Source: Vitellaria paradoxa (taxonomy: Eukaryota > Streptophyta > Magnoliopsida > Ericales > Sapotaceae). From it: 64,000 nt of DNA. The stretch spans positions 50,124,009-50,188,008 of the forward strand of contig CM034233.1 in the NCBI GenBank assembly GCA_019916065.1. Reading direction: 5' to 3'. Made by a program: the position numbers and the translations under genes. The notes beneath the pieces are model-generated. The model saw only the letters and a program-made list of their open reading frames with translations, did no database searches and was not told the DNA's origin. Positions within the stretch are counted from its first letter, which is position 1. Each line of letters begins with the position of its first letter. Positions 59,142 through 64,000 of this stretch are shown piece by piece.

Positions 59142-59750
59142 TGTTGGAAAAACGTATCAAAGGAGAAAAAAGGGGGTGGTTAACAGCTGAAAGGGAGGAG
59201 AGAAATCAGGGTGGAACAACTGAAATGGAGGAGAAAAATCAGGATGATTAACAGCTGAAAGGGAGGAGAAAATCAGGGTAATTAACAGCTGAAAGGGACG
59301 AAAAATCAGGGTAATTAACAGCTGAAAGGAAGGAGGAAAAATAGGAGAATTTGATTAGAAAAATTACTGGCTAAGGAGCAGTTAATTTTTTTTTTTTTTC
59401 TTTGATAGTTTCTTTCCTGATTTTATGTTATTTCTTTCCTATTAGAGTCCCACCCTAATAGGAGACCTAATTAGGGTGGAGTTGTTATTTCTTTCCTTGA
59501 TTAACACTTATGTATTCTACCTATATAATGGCAACTTTATCAATGAATAAAGCAGGCAATCAGATTATCAAAATTTAGAGTTTTTTTTTTTTTTTTTTTG
59601 GCTGTAAATTTTCAGCTAGCTCTATCAAGAGCTAGCTAACCCTTTCTCGACATAGGTTCTTCCTCCAAAAGAAAGAACACCAATAGGGAAGAGAGGTGGA
59701 CTTCCCTCTTAATCGTCCATTGACGAGATCATACGCTAGGGCCATCATCA
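59142..59750 (+). repeat. 5' LTR of the gypsy element (~609 bp)
   Basis: Begins TGTTGGAAAAACG and ends GCCATCATCA, three bases before the primer binding site region. Contains TATATAATGG (59524), AATGAATAAAGC (59543) as a poly-A signal-like word, and a five-unit tandem array at 59180-59345. The left edge is inferred. Confidence 0.6.
59180..59345. repeat. Five-unit ~33-bp tandem array in the LTR
   Basis: Units begin TAACAGCTGAAAGGGAGGAG and end AAATCAGGGTAAT. Copies differ at one to five positions. Confidence 0.9.
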
Positions 59751-59752
59751 AC

Positions 59753-59766
59753 TTGGTATCAGAGCC
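59753..59766 (+). other. Primer binding site (iMet tRNA)
   Basis: TTGGTATCAGAGCC, eight bases before the gag ATG at 59774. Not a tRNA gene. Confidence 0.9.
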
Positions 59767-59773
59767 GGTCACC

Positions 59774-60870
59774 ATGGACGATACCAATAATTCCATTCCA
59801 GAGCTGACAACCCTTTATCAACATGCAAACCAATGTTTTATGGAGATAGAAGAAAAGTTTGATGGCCTGATTCAGATGATGGAAAGGCTTGGCCAGGAGA
59901 GGAGCAAGGAAGGGCTGAGAGGGGCAGAAAGCAACAATAGGGCAGTGCCATCTAGGGGAGAAGAAGGAGATGAAGGAAGATCAGGATCCCATACAGTGCC
60001 ACATTATTCCAAGATGGAATTTCCTACGTATGATGGCTATAAAGATCCATTGGTGTGGCTCTATAGATGTGAGCAATTTTTTTTTTGGCTCAAAAAAAGC
60101 TAGAAGAGGAGAAGGTGAGACTGGCGGCTTTCCACTTGATTGGGCAAGCACAATTGTGTGCTACTTTCAATTTGCACAAGAGAAGCCAGTCCTACATTGG
60201 GGAATGTTTAAGAAGCATTGCAACTTGCGGTTTGGTCCCCATTTGAACCACAATCCAGTTGGGGAGCTAACAAATTTGAAACAAACAAGGAGTGTAGAGG
60301 AATATCAAAACCAATTTCAAATTTTGTTAGCAAGGACAATGGGCCTTCCCAAAGATCTTCAGGTAAATCTATTTACAGCTAGCCTTGTTGATGGACTAAG
60401 AATTGATGTTAAAATACAAAATCCTATAAATTTGGGGGCTGCCATGAACTTGGCAAGAGCATATGAGAGGAAGATGAAATTTACACAAGGTGTGGGAAGC
60501 AAGAAAACCACCGCCTCATGGAATTCTTGGAGGCCGCCGAGCTATTTTTCTACACCAGCCGCCTCCCAAGGGAGTAAGGGGAGTTTGGACAACAAGGGAT
60601 CAGCTGCAAGTTCCGATAGTGTGGGAACACCTGATATAAGGAGGCTTACCCGAGCTGAGATGGCTGTAAAAAGGGAGAAAGGCCTATGTTACAACTGTGA
60701 TGAGTTGTATACAGCATGACATAGGTGCAAAAGGCTATGTTGGATAGAGGTAGTGCAAGAAGAAGAAGAAACAAAGGAGGAAGAGGAGACCGACAAGCCA
60801 GAAATTTCACTACATGCCATGACGGAAACAAATAGCACTCAAACCATGCAAGTCAAAGCTAAAATTGATG
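59774..60870 (+). pseudogene. Gypsy gag
   Basis: Begins MDDTNNSIPELTTLYQ and continues through a Glu-rich segment to KMEFPTYDGYKDPLVWLYRC. A length change in the T/A homopolymers at about 60076-60095 shifts the frame. It then runs LNHNPVGELTNLKQTRSVEE and YQNQFQILLARTMGLPKD to GLCYNCDE, a zinc knuckle (C-x2-C-x4-H-x-C order) that is interrupted by TGA at 60717-60719. Standard gypsy gag; dead. Confidence 0.85.
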
Positions 60871-60871
60871 A

Positions 60872-61162
60872 ATGGCCCCTGTTGGTACTATTAGATTCGG
60901 AAGTACTCATAATTTCATAAGAGATAAGGCAGTTCAGCAGCTTGGGCTAGTTGTGAAGGGACAACAAGGGCTGAATGTGCCAGTAGCCCATGGAGCAAAT
61001 ATACCAAGCCAAGGGATGTGCAAAGGGGTAACCTTTAAGGTTAATGATGAATTATTTTGTCCCGATCTTTATGTTATACCTTTGGCGAGATTTGATGTAG
61101 TTGTAGGGGTTAAATTGTTGCAAACACTATGCCCTATAGTATGGGATTTTTGCACTTACTAG
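60872..61162 (+). pseudogene. Gypsy aspartic protease
   Basis: GSTHNFIRDKAVQQLGL follows a broken LLLDSG active site; the frame changes between 60890 and 60905. Then DLYVIPLARFDVVVGVKLL, corresponding to the FDVILGMDWL block. About 96 codons open. Confidence 0.8.
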
Positions 61163-61265
61163 GAGTTTTAATGTGGAGGGGAGGAGCTTTCAGTGGCAGG
61201 GATAAGTACAACAAATCAAGCCGAGACTGCATATGGTGCAAGGGCAATAGCTAGAGCAAGTTGAA

Positions 61266-61945
61266 TTGCACCAACTTCTGAAGGAAAATTCTGTCTTGTT
61301 TCAAGAACCAACCGGCCTCCCTCCTATTAAGAATTGTGACCATCAAATCACTCTTATTCCAAGGACAGGACCAGTGGTAGTAAGACCGTATAGGTATTAT
61401 TTTTTACAGAAAGAGAAGATTGAAAGACAATGTGATGAGATGCTAAAACAAAGGATCATCCAACCAGTAGATCCCCGTTTTCCTCACCTGTATTGCTGGT
61501 TCGAAAGAAAGAAAGAACGTGGAGATTTTATGTAGACTATCATGCCTTGAATGATCAAACAGTGAAAGACAAATTTCCTATTCTGATGGTGGATGAACTA
61601 TTATATGAATTACATGGAGCGAAGTTTTTCACTAAGTTGAATTTGAGGTCAGGTTACCACCAGATACGAATGGATAAAGAGGATGTGGAGAAGACCACAT
61701 TTAGAACTCATCATGGTCACTTTGAATTCTTGGTTATGCCTTTCGGGTTGGACCAATGCTCCATCGACTTTTCAAACCCTAATGAAATAGGTATTTCATT
61801 CTTATCTCAGGCGATTCATTTTGGTTTTCTTTGACAACATTTTGATCTATAGTAGGACATGAGAGGAACATATGTAGCATATTCGAGTAGTTTTTAATTC
61901 ACTACTTTCTCACCACTTATTTTTGAAGAGATCAAAGTGTTCACG
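61266..61945 (+). pseudogene. Gypsy reverse transcriptase, truncated
   Basis: LFQEPTGLPPIKNCDHQITL, VRPYRYYFLQKEKIERQ, a shifted [38 protein letters not shown] and [10 protein letters not shown], then after another shift [12 protein letters not shown] (catalytic Asp region, one Asp replaced by Asn) and LFLKRSKCS. Breaks at about 61490-61530 and 61770-61800 and stops in the last 100 bp. Confidence 0.88.
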
Positions 61946-62282
61946 ATAGGGACTTTGATAACCGTTTCCGATTCAAATATTTTAGGCGGGGACGAAATTT
62001 GAATTGGATGGGTTAAGTTTGAAGGGCAGTATTTTAGGGATTTGATTTATTTGTTTTCCATAAAATATTTTGGTATGTGATTTATTTGCTTTCCATAAAA
62101 TTCGAGATTTGATTGATTTATTTTTGGATATTACTTCATGTGGTCTTTAACCTTAGCCTATATAAAGGGTTACAGATTGTAAGGAATCGGCAGTTTTTGA
62201 ATGATATTGAAATAATTTCCGTTTTACTTTCGCATTGTTTACTTTTATTTTATTATTGTATTCTTGCCTCCACAGTGCTACA
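61946..62282 (+). repeat. 5' LTR of a second gypsy element (left edge uncertain)
   Basis: The right edge is near GTGCTACA (62282), five bases before TGGTATCAGAGCC. Two near-identical GATTTATTTG(T/C)TTTCCATAAAAT copies at 62043 and 62079. A TATATAAAGGG word at 62158 may be the core promoter. Confidence 0.55.
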
Positions 62283-62287
62283 TCAAG

Positions 62288-62300
62288 TGGTATCAGAGCC
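62288..62300 (+). other. Primer binding site (iMet tRNA)
   Basis: TGGTATCAGAGCC, followed by about 865 bp of leader before gag. Confidence 0.88.
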
Positions 62301-63164
62301 GAAAGATCCTACAGCTCTCAATATCCGTCAGAAATCCACTCTTCCAAAGAACCCTAGTTTTCATCACCGTGCCCACCCAAATAACCTAAGCTGTCGTACA
62401 CCGTTATTGCAACAGATTCAGTGCTAGATTTTAAACAGCAGTCGCGACAGCAGTTACCACAGCCGCCGCCGTTGCTCTACGCATCCTCAAACCCTTCGAG
62501 TACGTTTTCGTGCGTTTTACCAATATTTAATTCCGGCGAACCCCACCATTGGCACCACCTGCCTCCGGTGACTCCAACGACCTCCTGCGATTTTTTCGGC
62601 AACCGACTGGCGACTTCCGACAACTTTTCTGACAACCTTCGGCGAAGTTCAGAATAACCACCACACTCCAGTGATTTGATCTATGCTCCGGCGACCTCCA
62701 ACGAAACTCCAGCGGCTTTTCGGAAAACCTCCGGCAACCCTAGAACAGTTTGTGCTTCGCAATGGTATGTGTCCTCTACTCCAAACTGTGATTACATATT
62801 CTGTTTGGTTAGGAAATATATTAAATTCGCATTTCGGCCTCTCTTTGACCTACATTGAATTTCTTTCTTGAGAGGTTACTGAGAGCCACCATTTCCCATA
62901 CCCCTATTATCCTAAATTTGAACACAATCATACTCGTCATTTCCATTACTTGCGTATTTGTGACATTTTACTTTGACCTAGCATAATCTTTAATTACTTG
63001 TCTCAATTTGAGTTAACATTAGAATCAAATTTCTATCTCACCCTCCCTTGCCAAAAAAAAAAAAAAAAATCAGTATCCATCTCCTTCCCTTTCATACTAT
63101 ACCTCATATTCATTCATCAAACCCTTCTACCATGTAACAAAAAGTCTCTATCCTAGAATAAAAC
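62301..63164 (+). other. Leader of the second gypsy element, with CCGGCGAC-rich stretch
   Basis: Between primer binding site and gag. 62550-62740 is rich in CTCCGGCGACC/CCTCCGGCAACC-like words and GC-richer than its neighbours. No recognised protein. Poly-A run at 63053-63069. Confidence 0.5.
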
Positions 63165-64000
63165 ATGAACACACTACAGGATTCAATGAACCAACTCCGT
63201 AAGGACTTTGATAAATTAGCTAGAGCGTTAGGCAAACGTTAGGCGGATGATCAGAGGGGCGACATCCCTATTGCTCCCAAGCAGACGTTAGACCCTTCCC
63301 ATAGTTCCATCGGTTCTGTTGGATTTTATTTAGGCAGTCACAGCCAAATGCAACTTCCTCAAGGTCCTCATGGGAGAGATATTGAGGATGATGCAAACTC
63401 TGTTTTAGGTTATGGTAATAGATTATCTCCCGTTGATTGTGTCACAAATCATAAACCGCATAGGGATAACTATAGGATTCGACCACCTGTGCAATACCCT
63501 AGAAACCACCAAGATGAGTTTAACAACATAGTCAAGGCTGTTAAAATTAAAGTTCCATCCTTTGATGGACAACTAGATCCCGATGTCTTTTCTGATTGGC
63601 TTCTTGAGATTGAGGATTACTTTAGGTTGTATCGTATGTCCGACTTGCATCAAGTCATATTTGCCCAAATGAAGTTAGTTGGTTCTGCCAAGTGGTATTG
63701 GCAGTGTGTTCAGATTGAGAGAGAGCGATTTGGGGCCCCACCCATTTATTGCTAGGTTGACATGAAAGTTGAATTGCAAAAGAAGTACCTTCCTACCTAC
63801 CATAGAGACCAACTGAACGATCAATTAATGAATTTAAGGCAAGCAACTCTTAGTGTCACTGAGTACATGTCTAGTTTTGAGTGCCTTTTTATAAGATGTG
63901 ACATTAGGGAAGAGTCTTGGCGAACAGTGGGTAGATTTATTAATGGGTTACGCCCTGAACCCAAAAGAGAAGTAAGTTTGTTTTCTCCCGACTCTTTGGA
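63165..64000 (+). pseudogene. Gag of the second gypsy element, continues past window
   Basis: Starts MNTLQDSMNQLRKDFDKLAR. In-frame TAG codons at 63240-63242 and 63753-63755. Conserved core IKVPSFDGQLDPDVFSDWLL, IEDYFRLYRMSD, FAQMKLVGSAKWYWQ, LQKKYLPTYHRDQL and VTEYMSSFECLFIRC, the usual FDG-x-DP-FLDWL-x-E-YF and W-LK-x-Y-P--Y pattern of plant chromovirus-type gag. The frame is otherwise open to the window edge. Confidence 0.88.

Larger units (their letters stand above)
59142..61945 (+). mobile_element. Ty3/gypsy retrotransposon, 5' part, truncated inside RT
   Basis: A 5' LTR (about 59142-59750), iMet primer binding site, gag, protease and RT follow on the plus strand, each broken. RT ends abruptly just after LFLKRSKCS near 61945, where sequence of another element follows. 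There is no 3' LTR. It lies directly against the truncated copia element, so one of them was cut by the other or by a deletion. Confidence 0.85.

Noticed and set aside
59753..59766. tRNA-Met gene fragments at the TGGTATCAGAGCC sites (19382, 59753, 62288)
   Set aside because: These are complements of the tRNA 3' end placed directly after LTRs, that is, primer binding sites; no cloverleaf surrounds them.

Overview
This window looks like repeat-rich nuclear DNA of a dicot flowering plant. The evidence is plant-type genes with GT-AG introns (a family 28 glycoside hydrolase, the photosystem I subunit PsaN, and the 3' end of a Golgi nucleotide-sugar transporter). Around them lie Ty3/gypsy and Ty1/copia retrotransposons in several layers of nesting, a Cassandra TRIM, LINE remains and many MITE-like elements. 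The species cannot be named from the sequence.

Layout. 1-8.8 kb: a decayed minus-strand Ty3/gypsy element, cut by the left window edge. Its RNase H region is split by a 3.03-kb insertion with TG/CA ends and a perfect 5-bp target duplication, read as a solo LTR. The element itself seems to sit inside an older plus-oriented LTR. 8.9-19.9 kb: unassigned old repeat DNA holding two related ~4-kb LTRs in opposite orientation. The left one is a clean solo LTR with a 5-bp duplication. The right one contains a complete Cassandra element whose LTRs carry 5S-rRNA-like sequence. 19.9-24.7 kb: LTR and gag remnants and two MITE-like elements.

24.8-33.2 kb is the genic island. A five-exon GH28 (polygalacturonase-like) gene lies on the plus strand, and a three-exon PsaN gene lies on the minus strand. 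They converge, and both carry MITE-like insertions in introns.

35.3-47.5 kb is one almost complete 12.2-kb Tat-lineage Ty3/gypsy element on the minus strand. It has two 908-bp LTRs and a GTACC target duplication. Gag and pol (including a second, archaeal-type RNase H) are broken by stops and at least one frameshift. Between pol and the 3' LTR lie a ~146-bp tandem array and a 2.6-kb, probably spliced, gene on the opposite strand that encodes a protein with a long coiled coil. This antisense passenger gene is the most interesting feature of the window.

49.1-50.5 kb holds the last three exons of a GONST-type nucleotide-sugar transporter on the minus strand, with upstream exons not found. 52.4-64 kb is again repeats: a LINE remnant, an AT-rich segment with a ~250-bp direct duplication, a 5'-truncated copia element (minus), a 3'-truncated gypsy element (plus), and the 5' part of another gypsy element running off the right edge.

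All coordinates were read by eye. Exon boundaries were checked for reading phase; LTR edges were checked by TG/CA ends and target duplications where stated.
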